A stretch of 64,000 nt of DNA from Streptomyces chartreusis. Lineage in GTDB: Bacteria > Actinomycetota > Actinomycetes > Streptomycetales > Streptomycetaceae. Below the pieces are notes generated by a model, which made no database searches, was not told the DNA's origin, and saw only the letters and a program-made list of their open reading frames with translations. How positions within the stretch are numbered: the stretch's first letter is position 1; every line of letters starts with the position of its first letter. The position numbers and the translations under genes were made by a program. Of the stretch, positions 52,358 to 62,163 are shown in pieces. The stretch spans positions 5,828,001 to 5,892,000 of the forward strand of contig NZ_CP023689.1 in assembly GCF_008704715.1 (NCBI RefSeq). Reading direction: 5' to 3'.

Positions 52358-53875
52358 ATGTCGTCTCGGATCGTGGACACGCCGGAGGTCGTGTCTCCTG
52401 GGCACACCGGCCTCGTAGTCCTCGACGGGATCGGGCTCGGCGTCGAGGACGTCGCACGCCTCGCCGCCGGGGCCGCCCGGCCGGTCCCCGCGAGCGACGC
52501 GATGAAGCGGGCCGAGGAGTCCTGGGACGCGGCCCGTCTCATCGCCGCGACCGGCCGCGTGTACGGGCGCTCCACCGGCGTGGGCGCGAACCGGAACGAG
52601 GACGTGCCCACCGAGGCCGCCGCCGAGCACGGCCTGCGACTGCTGCGCAGCCACGCCGGCGCCATCGGCGAGGAACTGCCCGCCCGGCAGGTGCGGGCCA
52701 TGCTCGCCGTACGCGCCAACCAGCTCCTGGCCGGCGGCGCGGGCCTGCGCCCCACCGTCATCACCGCCATGTGCGAGGCACTTCAGAGCGGCGCCCACCC
52801 GGTCGTGAACGAGTTCGGCTCCGTCGGCACCGGCGACCTCGCGGCGCTCGCGCAGACCGGCCTCGCACTGGCCGGCGAGCATCCCTGGCGCGGCTCCGGA
52901 GCGCCGCAGCCGCAGCCGCTGGACAACAACGACGCCCTCGCGTTCATCAGCAGCAACGCCCTGACCCTCGGCCAGGCCGCCCTCGCCCTGCACGAACTGC
53001 GCGGCCTCATCGCCGCCACCCAGGTCGTCGCCGCCCTGTCACTGCTCGCCGTCGACGGCTCCCACGAGGCGTACGCCGCCCCCGTGCACACCGCCCGGCC
53101 GCACCGTGGCAGCACCGAGGTCGCCCGCCGGATGCGGGAGCTGATCGGCGCCGAGGACCGGCCCACCCCGCCGCTGGGCCGCATCCAGGACCCGTACGGC
53201 TTCCGCTGCCTGCCCCAGATACACGGCCCCGCGCACGACGCCGCCGATGCCCTGGAACAGGTGCTGGAGGTGGAGATCAACGCTGCCGCCGAGAACCCCC
53301 TCATCTCCCCGGAGGACATGGCCGCCTACCACCACGGCGGCTTCTACCAGGCCCAACTCGCCCTCGCCCTGGACCACTTCCGGCTGGCGCTGACCCAGGT
53401 GGCCCGGCTGTCGACGTCCCGGCTCTCCACCCTGAACGAGCCCGCCTACACCCGCCTCAAGCCCTTCCTCGCCGACCAGGAACCCGCCTCGTCCGGCGTG
53501 ATGATCCTGGAGTACGCCGCCGCTGCCGCCCTCGGCGACCTGCGGGCCTTCTCCGCCCCCGCCTCGCTCGGCCACGCTGTACTCTCCCGGGGCGTGGAGG
53601 AGCAGGCCAGCTTCGCCTCGCTCGCCGCACGGCAGACACTGCGCGCGTGCGGTGCGTACCGTCTCGTCGTCGGCTGCGAACTCGTCGCCGCGGTACGGGC
53701 GTTGCGCCAGCGCGGCCTCAGGCCCGAGGCTGAGCTTCCGGTCGGCCGGGCGATGGAGCTGGCCGACTCGGTGCTCGACGACGACCTGGCCGACCGTCCG
53801 CTCACGGGCGACGTGACGGCGGCGGCCGCACTGCTTGACCGGTTCACGGAGATCTTCAGGGGGAGCGCGGCATGA
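52358..53875 (+). CDS. Histidine/aromatic ammonia-lyase homologue lacking the MIO-forming Ala-Ser-Gly
   Basis: A 505-residue protein of the aromatic amino acid lyase superfamily. Family features present: YGRSTGVGANR (Tyr69, the inner-loop Tyr), QDPYGFRCLPQIHGPAHD, EINAAAENPL and GVEEQASFASLAARQ. At the MIO site the usual GSVGASGDLAPL reads GSVGTGDLAAL (residues 154-164): the Ala-Ser pair is replaced by a single Thr, so the MIO cofactor cannot form in the usual way. The usual INGT is ISSN. It is therefore unlikely to be a normal HutH. Ergothionase, which eliminates trimethylamine from ergothioneine, is a known MIO-independent member of this fold. GAGGGGAG lies 10 nt before ATG 52358. The RpiR gene overlaps its end (ATGA). 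Confidence 0.9.
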   Translation: MSSRIVDTPEVVSPGHTGLVVLDGIGLGVEDVARLAAGAARPVPASDAMKRAEESWDAARLIAATGRVYGRSTGVGANRNEDVPTEAAAEHGLRLLRSHAGAIGEELPARQVRAMLAVRANQLLAGGAGLRPTVITAMCEALQSGAHPVVNEFGSVGTGDLAALAQTGLALAGEHPWRGSGAPQPQPLDNNDALAFISSNALTLGQAALALHELRGLIAATQVVAALSLLAVDGSHEAYAAPVHTARPHRGSTEVARRMRELIGAEDRPTPPLGRIQDPYGFRCLPQIHGPAHDAADALEQVLEVEINAAAENPLISPEDMAAYHHGGFYQAQLALALDHFRLALTQVARLSTSRLSTLNEPAYTRLKPFLADQEPASSGVMILEYAAAAALGDLRAFSAPASLGHAVLSRGVEEQASFASLAARQTLRACGAYRLVVGCELVAAVRALRQRGLRPEAELPVGRAMELADSVLDDDLADRPLTGDVTAAAALLDRFTEIFRGSAA

Positions 53876-54732
53876 GCGCGGACAGGAACACGAACGGGAC
53901 GGACAGCCCCGCCGCGCGACTTCAGGCGCTCTTCGAGGGGCACCGGCTCACGCCGACCCAGCGGCGCATCGCGCACAGCATGGTGCGGCGGGCCGCCGAC
54001 GTGCCGTTCCTGTCCAGCGTGGAGCTGGCGGAACTCGCCGGGGTCAGCCAGCCGTCCGTGACCCGCTTCGCCGTCGCCCTCGGCTTCGACGGCTACCCGG
54101 CGCTGCGCAGGCACCTGCGCGAGGTCGCGCCCGTGGAGCAGGCCCCGGACGCCGGCTCGTACAACGAGTACCAGCAGGCAGTCGAGGCCGAGATCGAGAA
54201 CCTGCGGCATCTGGCGGAGGTGCTCGCCGACCCGCGCCCGGTGCAGAAGGCAGGACGCCTGCTCTCGGCTTCGCGCCCCCTGCCGGTGCTCGGCCTGCGG
54301 GCGGCCGCCTCCCAGGCGTACGGCTTCGCGTACTTCGCCGCCAAGGTCCATCCGGACGTTCGGCTGCTGCACGAGGGCGGCACGATGATCCACGACCGGA
54401 TCGACGCCGCCGTACGGGCCGGGGCGACGGCCCTGCTCTGCTTCGCGCTGCCCCGGCATCCGCGCGAGGTCGTGGACACCCTCGCCTACGCCAAGGAGGC
54501 GGGGCTGACCGTGGTGACGGTCGCGGACTCCGCGTTCGCGCCGGTCGCCAAGGTGTCCGACCTGCTGCTGCCCGCCGCCGTCGGCACGGGCCTCGCCTTC
54601 GACACGGCCTGCGCGCCGATGCTGCTGGGCCGGGTCCTGCTGGAGGCCATGTGCGACGACCTGCCGGACGCCCAGGCGCGGCTGGAGGAGTTCGACGCGC
54701 GGGCGGCGAACCGGGGACTGTTCGTGGAGTGA
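53872..54732 (+). CDS. RpiR/MurR-family regulator (HTH plus SIS domain)
   Basis: A 286-residue regulator. The N-terminal HTH_6 (about residues 15-90) contains LTPTQRRIAHSMVRRAADV and AELAGVSQPSVTRFAVALGF. The C-terminal SIS domain (about 125-260) has LPVLGLRAAASQAYGFAYFA and LLCFALPRHPREVVDTLAYA. Such regulators respond to phosphosugars or small metabolites and are also found in hut gene clusters. The ATG overlaps the lyase stop, so the regulator probably controls the lyase, and perhaps the divergent importer. Confidence 0.92.
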   Translation: MSADRNTNGTDSPAARLQALFEGHRLTPTQRRIAHSMVRRAADVPFLSSVELAELAGVSQPSVTRFAVALGFDGYPALRRHLREVAPVEQAPDAGSYNEYQQAVEAEIENLRHLAEVLADPRPVQKAGRLLSASRPLPVLGLRAAASQAYGFAYFAAKVHPDVRLLHEGGTMIHDRIDAAVRAGATALLCFALPRHPREVVDTLAYAKEAGLTVVTVADSAFAPVAKVSDLLLPAAVGTGLAFDTACAPMLLGRVLLEAMCDDLPDAQARLEEFDARAANRGLFVE

Positions 54733-54825
54733 GCTCCTGAGCGCTTCTTAAGGCTCGTCTCACGTTGGCTGGCTAGCGTGCGCGCACAGCGGCTGGACAG
54801 GCAGTGCTGGGACGGGAGGCGGAAC

Positions 54826-55413
54826 GTGGCACGCGGTGGAGGACAGGGACTGGCCCGGGTGGCCGTCGTCGTACGGGCCGGGGCGGGTCCGCTCTGGTGG
54901 CTCGGGGTGTTCGCGGCCGGCATCGGCGTGCTGGTGCCGGGCTTCACGGGCCGCAGGATCGGTGTCCTGGCCGGCGCCGCCCTGTTCATCGTCACCACGG
55001 CCCTGGTGGCGTCCGCGCGCCGCAAGCGGTATGCCGCGCTGATCGACGCGGCCACCCGGGCCGGCAAGCACGACGTCCTCCAGGACCGGGCGGTGGCGGT
55101 GCGCAACTGGCGCCGGGGCCACCGCTGGTGGCTGGTGGCGGCGTTCCTCGCCGCGCTGGGCAGCGCGTTCGCGGTGCCGGCGGCCGGCGGGATGCTGCTC
55201 GCGGGCTGCGGCGCGGGGCTGCGGCTCAAGGCGGTGTGGCTCGGCCGGCGGGAGCGGGCCGGGAACGCGCTGCTGTGGGTGCGGGTCGACTGGCTCGACG
55301 GCCGGGGCGGCCGCGCCGCGGGCAAGGCCGTGAAGGGCTACCGCACCACGGGTGTCGCCGCGGGCGACGCGGCCCCCGGCGGGGCCCGCCGCCGCACCGC
55401 GGCGCTCGTCTAG
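54826..55413 (+). CDS. Hypothetical membrane protein
   Basis: A 195-residue protein with about four TMs: LWWLGVFAAGIGVLVPGF, IGVLAGAALFIVTTALVA, WLVAAFLAALGSAFAV and GGMLLAGCGAGLRL. The loops and C-terminus are very basic (ARRKRYAALIDAATRAGKHD, GKAVKGYRTT). No family recognised. GTG 54826 has GGGAGG about 6 nt upstream. Its stop lies next to the end of the convergent roadblock gene, with no room for a separate terminator. Confidence 0.78.
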   Translation: MARGGGQGLARVAVVVRAGAGPLWWLGVFAAGIGVLVPGFTGRRIGVLAGAALFIVTTALVASARRKRYAALIDAATRAGKHDVLQDRAVAVRNWRRGHRWWLVAAFLAALGSAFAVPAAGGMLLAGCGAGLRLKAVWLGRRERAGNALLWVRVDWLDGRGGRAAGKAVKGYRTTGVAAGDAAPGGARRRTAALV

Positions 55414-55414
55414 C

Positions 55415-55789
55415 TCAGACCTCCAGGTCCTCCTCGATCTTCTTCAACTGGTGCCGGGCCATGGCCAGATTGGCGCGCTTGCCGTCGAGCACCAGATAGA
55501 GGAACAGGCCGTTGCCCCCGCGCCCGGCGATCAGCCTGATCAGGTGGTACTGGTCGGAGAGGGTGATCAGGATGTCCTCGATACCGCCCTTGAGGCCGAG
55601 GTGTTCCATCGTGCGCATCTTGGCGCGGACGACGTCGGTGTTGCCGGCGGCGGCGACATTGAGGTCGAAGCTCTTGCTGCCGCCCAGCGTGCCGAGCGCC
55701 ATCCCGCTGGTGTAGTCGACGAGCGCGACTCCGGTCGCGCCCTCGATCGAAGCGAGGCATTCCTTCAGGGTGGTCTCGGTGTTGGCCAT
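55415..55789 (-). CDS. Roadblock/LC7-domain protein
   Basis: A 124-residue single-domain roadblock protein: ETTLKECLASIEGATGVALV, DYTSGMALGTLGG and DQYHLIRLIAGRGGNGLFLYL. Such proteins in bacteria (MglB and CvnB types) modulate small Ras-like GTPases or organise kinases. ATG 55789 has GAGGAAG 7 nt upstream. It is the last of four clustered minus-strand genes. No GTPase is encoded in the cluster, unlike the conservons. Its close resemblance to the 57169 protein suggests duplication. Confidence 0.88.
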   Translation of the reverse strand: MANTETTLKECLASIEGATGVALVDYTSGMALGTLGGSKSFDLNVAAAGNTDVVRAKMRTMEHLGLKGGIEDILITLSDQYHLIRLIAGRGGNGLFLYLVLDGKRANLAMARHQLKKIEEDLEV

Positions 55790-55803
55790 GACGTGTCTTC
55801 CTC

Positions 55804-56301
55804 TCAACTTTCGTTAGTGGTGCGCGCGTTGGCGGTGGTGCGTGCGGAACGCGCGGTCTTCGTGCGAGTGGGCATGGGTTTGGCGGGCTCCTTGGCGGAG
55901 CTCCTGGCCGGGCTCCTGCGCGCGGGCAGCGCCTCCGCGTCGACGAGCTCCCCGATTCGGGCACCGGCCCGGCGGCCCTCCAGATGGAGCCGGCCGACGT
56001 TGACGCGGTCCGTCGCGAGCAGGGTCAGCACGGCGGTACGGCCCGCCGCGTACGTCGCGACATAGCCGTCGTTGCCGCGGACGAGTAGCTCGCGCAGGTC
56101 GCCCCGGCCGGTCGCGTCCGTCATCCGGACCGCGACGCCGAGTGCCGCGGCGGTCAGGGCGGCGAGGCCGTCCGGTTCCACTCCGGGCGTGTCATGGGCG
56201 ATCACGAGGCCGTCAACGCCGGCCGCGAGCGCTCCGGTCAGCTGCGGCACACGGGCTCTGAGCCGGCGGAACTCGTCGAGTATCGGGGCCTCGGCCGCCA
56301 T
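55804..56301 (-). CDS. Roadblock/LC7-domain protein with basic C-terminal tail
   Basis: A 165-residue protein. The N-terminal about 120 residues form a roadblock domain (RVPQLTGALAAGVDGLVIAH, NDGYVATYAAGRTAVLTLLA). The C-terminal about 35 residues are extremely basic and low-complexity (KEPAKPMPTRTKTARSARTT), a tail that could bind nucleic acid or membrane; that is inference. ATG 56301 follows GAGGAG. The 55415 roadblock gene begins 14 nt after its end, consistent with one operon. Confidence 0.85.
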   Translation of the reverse strand: MAAEAPILDEFRRLRARVPQLTGALAAGVDGLVIAHDTPGVEPDGLAALTAAALGVAVRMTDATGRGDLRELLVRGNDGYVATYAAGRTAVLTLLATDRVNVGRLHLEGRRAGARIGELVDAEALPARRSPARSSAKEPAKPMPTRTKTARSARTTANARTTNES

Positions 56302-56380
56302 CAGGTTTCTCCTCTCGGCTCGGGACCGCTGCGGTGGGCGAGGCACCCCACCGGGCTCGCGGTCCTCGAAGGGTTTGCGG

Positions 56381-57172
56381 TCAAAGGGCCTCCAGCGCAT
56401 CCCTGACCCTCTTCAGCAGCGCGACGTAGGGGTCGGCGGCGGCGTCGGGCGGGGGATCCGGGGCGGGCGGCGGCTGCGGGGACACCAGCCCCGCGGCGGC
56501 CAGCCGCCTTATGTGCACCAGCGTGTGGAACGCCGGCCTGCCCAGCGCCCGCGCGATGTCCTCGGCCCTGCGCACGCCGTCCACCCGCTCCAGGACGGCC
56601 GCCTGCCGGGACGGCACCGTGGGCGCCGCGACCGGGTCGGCCCGGATCAGGGGTGCCGCGTCGGTCGCCGGGTCGGGCCAGATGCGGCGCAGCAGGGCGC
56701 GGCGGCGCAGCGTCTCGTGCTCCAGCTCGGCCACCGGCACCGGATGCACCGAGGCGAGCCAGTGCGCGGTGCCGTAGCGGAAGCGGCCGGGTGTGCTGCT
56801 CGGGCCCAGCGCGAAGTACGCGGCGTCGTACAGGGCGCTCACCTGCGCCAGCTCCAGCGCGCCCGGCGTGACGCCGTGGCCCAGGAGCCGTTCCTTCTCG
56901 GCGCCGGCCTCGACGGACTGCCAGGTCTCGGCGTCCAGGAAGCCGTGGGTCGTCAGGAGCATGCCGAGGCTGGGCGCGAGCGGGCTCTCGGCGTGCACGA
57001 CCCGGCCGTCGGCCAGGTGGAGCGTGCCGTGCTCGCGCTCCAGCACGCCGGTGGCCCGCTCCTCCGCGAGCCGGGTCAGCATCGGCGAGACGCCGCCCCC
57101 GGCCTGCTTGAGGGCCACCTGCCGGTCCCGGACCGGCAGCCGGGGCGGCGGGGTGCTCGCGACCACGGTCAT
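56381..57172 (-). CDS. DUF4388-type protein with C-terminal winged-helix-like region
   Basis: A 263-residue protein. An N-terminal DUF4388/PATAN-like region (LTRLAEERATGVLEREHGTL, HLADGRVVHAESPLAPSLGM) is followed by a helical middle part and a C-terminal DNA-binding-like segment (ERVDGVRRAEDIARALGRPA, FHTLVHIRRLAAAGLVSPQP) that resembles a winged helix. PATAN domains occur in response-regulator and roadblock systems. ATG 57172 overlaps the upstream roadblock stop (ATGA). It is encoded between roadblock genes, suggesting one functional complex. No phosphorylation domain is present. Confidence 0.8.
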   Translation of the reverse strand: MTVVASTPPPRLPVRDRQVALKQAGGGVSPMLTRLAEERATGVLEREHGTLHLADGRVVHAESPLAPSLGMLLTTHGFLDAETWQSVEAGAEKERLLGHGVTPGALELAQVSALYDAAYFALGPSSTPGRFRYGTAHWLASVHPVPVAELEHETLRRRALLRRIWPDPATDAAPLIRADPVAAPTVPSRQAAVLERVDGVRRAEDIARALGRPAFHTLVHIRRLAAAGLVSPQPPPAPDPPPDAAADPYVALLKRVRDALEAL

Positions 57173-57561
57173 CCCAGCACCAGCCGTTCGGCCATCTCGC
57201 CGAGCCGGATGCGGGCCAGCGCGAGATTGCCGTCCGCGCGGGCCAGCCACAGGTACAGGAACACGCTGCTGTCGAACGACGTCGGCACGAACCGCAGCAC
57301 GTGGTAGCTGTCACGGTTGCTGAGGATCAGGTCCTCGACCGGCGGATCCACCGTGTCCGTGTCGTCCTCGGGCCCGAAGGCCCCCTGCTCGGCGGCCAGC
57401 CGGGCCAGTTCGGCGGCCTCGGCCGCCGCCGTCTCGTGATCTCCTCCCGGTGGATCGCCCACGGTGCCCAGGGCCAGCCCGCTGGTCCAGTCGACCAGCG
57501 CGGCGCCTCGCGCACCGGGCAGCCGCATCGTCTCCAGCAAGCACTCGTCGATTCCGGGCAC
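57169..57561 (-). CDS. Roadblock/LC7-like protein with an acidic insert
   Basis: A 130-residue protein resembling the 55415 protein: DECLLETMRLPGARGAALVDWTSGLALGTVG and NRDSYHVLRFVPTSFDSSVFLYLWLARADG align with that roadblock. Between them is an acidic insert (about residues 41-75). GTG 57561 has GGGAGGGG about 6 nt upstream. It is first in the minus-strand cluster and overlaps the DUF4388 gene by 4 nt. The first 30 residues contain the LVDWTSG motif shared with the LVDYTSG of the 55415 protein. Confidence 0.83.
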   Translation of the reverse strand: MPGIDECLLETMRLPGARGAALVDWTSGLALGTVGDPPGGDHETAAAEAAELARLAAEQGAFGPEDDTDTVDPPVEDLILSNRDSYHVLRFVPTSFDSSVFLYLWLARADGNLALARIRLGEMAERLVLG

Positions 57562-57680
57562 CGTCGCTCCCCTCCCGCCGCGGGGTTCGGCTGAGTGACG
57601 GCAAAACTACGCAACGTGTGTGCGGCGAGTGAGCGTTCAGGCATTTTCCAGTGGAACATGCGCCGGAGGACTAAGGTGGG

Positions 57681-57709
57681 TCAACTGGCCCTGTTTTCAC
57701 TCCAGTTGA
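57681..57709. repeat. Inverted repeat between the roadblock operon and the PLP decarboxylase
   Basis: TCAACTGG (57681-57688) and its complement CCAGTTGA (57702-57709) enclose 13 nt. It lies upstream of the roadblock operon and downstream of the decarboxylase gene, so it may be an operator or a weak terminator. Confidence 0.45.
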
Positions 57710-57743
57710 TCACGTATGGCCTACTGCTCCGCATCGGTGCGCG

Positions 57744-59156
57744 TCAACGGCTCTTCGGCGCGCGCAGGGTGGTGAGCGACGCGGCGTGCGCCCCTCCCGA
57801 TTCGGCCACGATCTCGTCCAGCGACTGCGCCTCGCGCACCGTCGCGAAGGCGATGCCGCCGCCGGCGTCCGGCGCGAAGCCGTGAACACCGGGCCGGGCA
57901 AGGGAGTTGTACGCGTAGTGGTGGGCGAAGTAGTACGCCCCCGTGTCCAGCGCCGCCGCGAAGTCGCCCTGCTCCAGCAACGGCAGCGCACTGCCCTCGG
58001 CCAGCAGATCGCCGGAGAAGCAGGCCGGCCCGGCCACGTCCTGCACCACGTCCGGACCGGCCTTCGGGCGTCCCTTGCCGTCGTACGCGGCGATCCGCAG
58101 CGGCCAGCTCCCAGGCGCGTACACCGTCCGCGTGGCGACCTGCACGCCCGCGTGCGTGACCGCCACCGGCCGCCCGCCCGCGCTCTTGGCGTACTCGACC
58201 CGCGCCACGATCGTCCCGTGCTTGGCGAGCAGCGACCGCCCGAACTCCGTGACCAGGCCGTAGCGCCCGTCGAACAACCCCGGCACCGCCTCGCCCAGCA
58301 GCCGCGCGTACTGCTCGTACGTCGGCGTGGTCGCGTCCGAGGCGAAGTTCACCGGCAGCCCGCCGCCGATGTCGAGCGTGTCGATCTGCCGCCGCCCGAT
58401 CCGCGCGTTGATCTCCTCGGCCAGCGCGTACGCCTGCGTGACCCCCTGGACCATCAGCGACAGCGGGATGCCCTGCGAGCCGGTGTGCGCGTGCAGCCGG
58501 GTCAGCCACGGGCGGTCCCGATACGCCTGTACGACCCACTCCCGGGCCCCCTCGTCGCGCAGCGCCACCCCGAACTTCGAGGTCGCCGTGGCCGTCGAGG
58601 TCGCCTCGATCGAACCCCCGCCGACCTGCGGATTCACCCGGATCCCGAGCGGTGAGCGGCTGGCGGCGGAGTCCATCAGGGCGTCGATGCGCGCCAGCTC
58701 CTGCGGGTTGTCGGCGTTGACCGCGATGCCCAGCGCCAGCGCCTCACGCAGCTCGGCCGGCGTCTTGGCGGGGGAGTCCAGCACCGTCGACTCCGGGCCG
58801 AGCCCCGCCGCCCGCGCCAGCGCCAGCTCACCCGGGCTCGCCACCTCCGCGCCGATGCCCTCCTCGTGCAGCAGCCGCAGCACCGGCACCAGCGGGGTCG
58901 CCTTCACCGCGAAGGCGTGCAGCACCGGGGTGCCCGGCGCCACCACCGCGTCGAACGCCGCCCGCAGCGCCGCCGCCGACTCCCGGATGCCCGTGACGTC
59001 GAGCAGGCCGACGATGGGCGTGCCGGGCCCGAGCAGCCCCTGCTCCACGGCCGCCCGCACCGCCTCGTCGCGCCGGGCCGCCCGCTCCGCGTCCCCGGCC
59101 GGGATCTCGATTCCGTTGCCCACAACATCCCCCGTCGTGTCGTTGTACGAGCCCAT
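57744..59156 (-). CDS. PLP-dependent decarboxylase, diaminopimelate decarboxylase-like
   Basis: A 470-residue fold-type III PLP enzyme. The lysine is in VLHAFAVKATPLVPVLRLL, followed by GAEVASPGELALARAAGL, the HTGSQ motif (HAHTGSQGIPLSLMV) and the phosphate-binding IDTLDIGGGLPVNF. The C-terminal PACFSGDLLAEGS and GAYYFAHHYAYNSLARPG replace the typical GxxCxSxD and YN motifs, with small differences. It could be a LysA paralogue or an ornithine/arginine-type decarboxylase. The start is uncertain: ATG 59156 is preferred. It is divergent from hutU. Confidence 0.85.
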   Translation of the reverse strand: MGSYNDTTGDVVGNGIEIPAGDAERAARRDEAVRAAVEQGLLGPGTPIVGLLDVTGIRESAAALRAAFDAVVAPGTPVLHAFAVKATPLVPVLRLLHEEGIGAEVASPGELALARAAGLGPESTVLDSPAKTPAELREALALGIAVNADNPQELARIDALMDSAASRSPLGIRVNPQVGGGSIEATSTATATSKFGVALRDEGAREWVVQAYRDRPWLTRLHAHTGSQGIPLSLMVQGVTQAYALAEEINARIGRRQIDTLDIGGGLPVNFASDATTPTYEQYARLLGEAVPGLFDGRYGLVTEFGRSLLAKHGTIVARVEYAKSAGGRPVAVTHAGVQVATRTVYAPGSWPLRIAAYDGKGRPKAGPDVVQDVAGPACFSGDLLAEGSALPLLEQGDFAAALDTGAYYFAHHYAYNSLARPGVHGFAPDAGGGIAFATVREAQSLDEIVAESGGAHAASLTTLRAPKSR

Positions 59157-59284
59157 GCATCCAGCCAAACACCGGAGCGCCGGCAGTGCTGGCGCACCGA
59201 TCTATTGACTAGTTCTATTCAGGAAGTCAGGATGTGAATATCCACCTCAACAGTCCGCAGTCACAGTCCGCTGGGAGGCAGACC

Positions 59285-60945
<1,661 letters not shown>

Positions 60946-60949
<4 letters not shown>

Positions 60950-62163
60950 CCTTCCACAACATGTGGGCGGAGCTGCTGCAGATCGGCCGCAGTTCCGCCT
61001 CCGGCGGCTACCGCCGCTTCGCCTGGACCGGCGCCGACCTCGACTGCCGGGCCTGGTTCAAGGACCAGGCCGAGGCACGCGGGCTCACCTACGAGGTCGA
61101 CCGGAACGGCAACCAGTGGGCCTGGCTCGGTGACCCCGCCGCCGGGGACGCCGTCGTCACCGGCTCGCACCTCGACTCCGTGCCGGACGGCGGCGCCTTC
61201 GACGGGCCCCTCGGCGTGGTGTCCTCCTTCGCCGCGCTCGACGAACTGCGCGGCCGGGGCGCGGAGCTCGCCAGGCCGCTGGCCATCGTCAACTTCGGCG
61301 ACGAGGAGGGCGCCCGCTTCGGGCTCGCCTGCGTCGGATCCCGGCTCACCGCCGGACAGCTCACCGTGGACAACGCCCACAAGCTGACCGACGGCGACGG
61401 AGTGAGCCTGCCGCGGGCCATGGAGGCCGCCGGCTACGACCCCGACACCATCGGGGCCGACCCGGAGCGGCTCGACCGCATCGGTGCCTTCGTCGAGCTG
61501 CACGTCGAGCAGGGCCGGGCGCTGGACCTGTCCGGCGACCGGGTCGGCATCGCCAGCGCGATCTGGCCGCACGGCCGGTGGCGGTTCGACTTCCGGGGCG
61601 AGGCCAACCACGCGGGCACCACCCGCCTCGTGGACCGGCGCGACCCGATGCTGACGTACGCCGAGACCGTGCTCGCCGCCCGCCGCGAGGCCGAACTCGC
61701 CGGTGCCGTCGCCACCTTCGGCAAGATCGCCGTCGAACCGAACGGCGTCAACGCCATCCCCTCCCTGGTGCGCGGCTGGCTCGACTCCCGGGCCGAGGAC
61801 CAGACGAGCCTGGACACCGTCGTCGGCGGCATCGAGAAGGCGGCCCGCGGCTACGCGGACGCGCACGGCATCGAGCTCGACGTCGTCCGGGAGTCGTTCA
61901 CGCCCGTCGTCGAGTTCGACCACGCCCTGCGTGACGAACTGGGCCGCATCCTGGGCAAGGACACCGACCTCACCGTGCCCGTCCTGGGCACCGGGGCCGG
62001 ACACGACGCCGGGATCCTCTCCGGGCGCATCCCGACCGCCATGCTGTTCGTACGCAACCCCACGGGCGTCTCGCACTCCCCGGCGGAGTTCGCCGCCGAG
62101 GACGACTGCGTGGCCGGGGTCCTCGCACTCGCCGACGTACTGGAAGGGCTGGCCTCCAGGTGA
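60946..62163 (+). CDS. M20-family amidohydrolase (allantoate/N-carbamoyl-amino-acid hydrolase type) in the hut operon
   Basis: A 405-residue zinc amidohydrolase. Metal ligands fit the AllC/HyuC family: His in GSHLDSVPDGG, Asp in FDGPLGVVSS, Glu in FGDEEGARF, His in ELHVEQGRALD and His in TGAGHDAGIL. GTG 60946 overlaps the hutU stop, and its own stop overlaps hutF. The family cleaves linear amides such as allantoate or N-carbamoyl amino acids. Between hutU and hutF it may instead deformylate N-formyl-L-glutamate, the HutF product; that is an inference from position. Confidence 0.9.

Noticed and set aside
52358..53875. Calling this gene hutH
   Set aside because: The Ala-Ser-Gly needed for MIO is missing, so I kept a neutral name despite the neighbouring hut genes.
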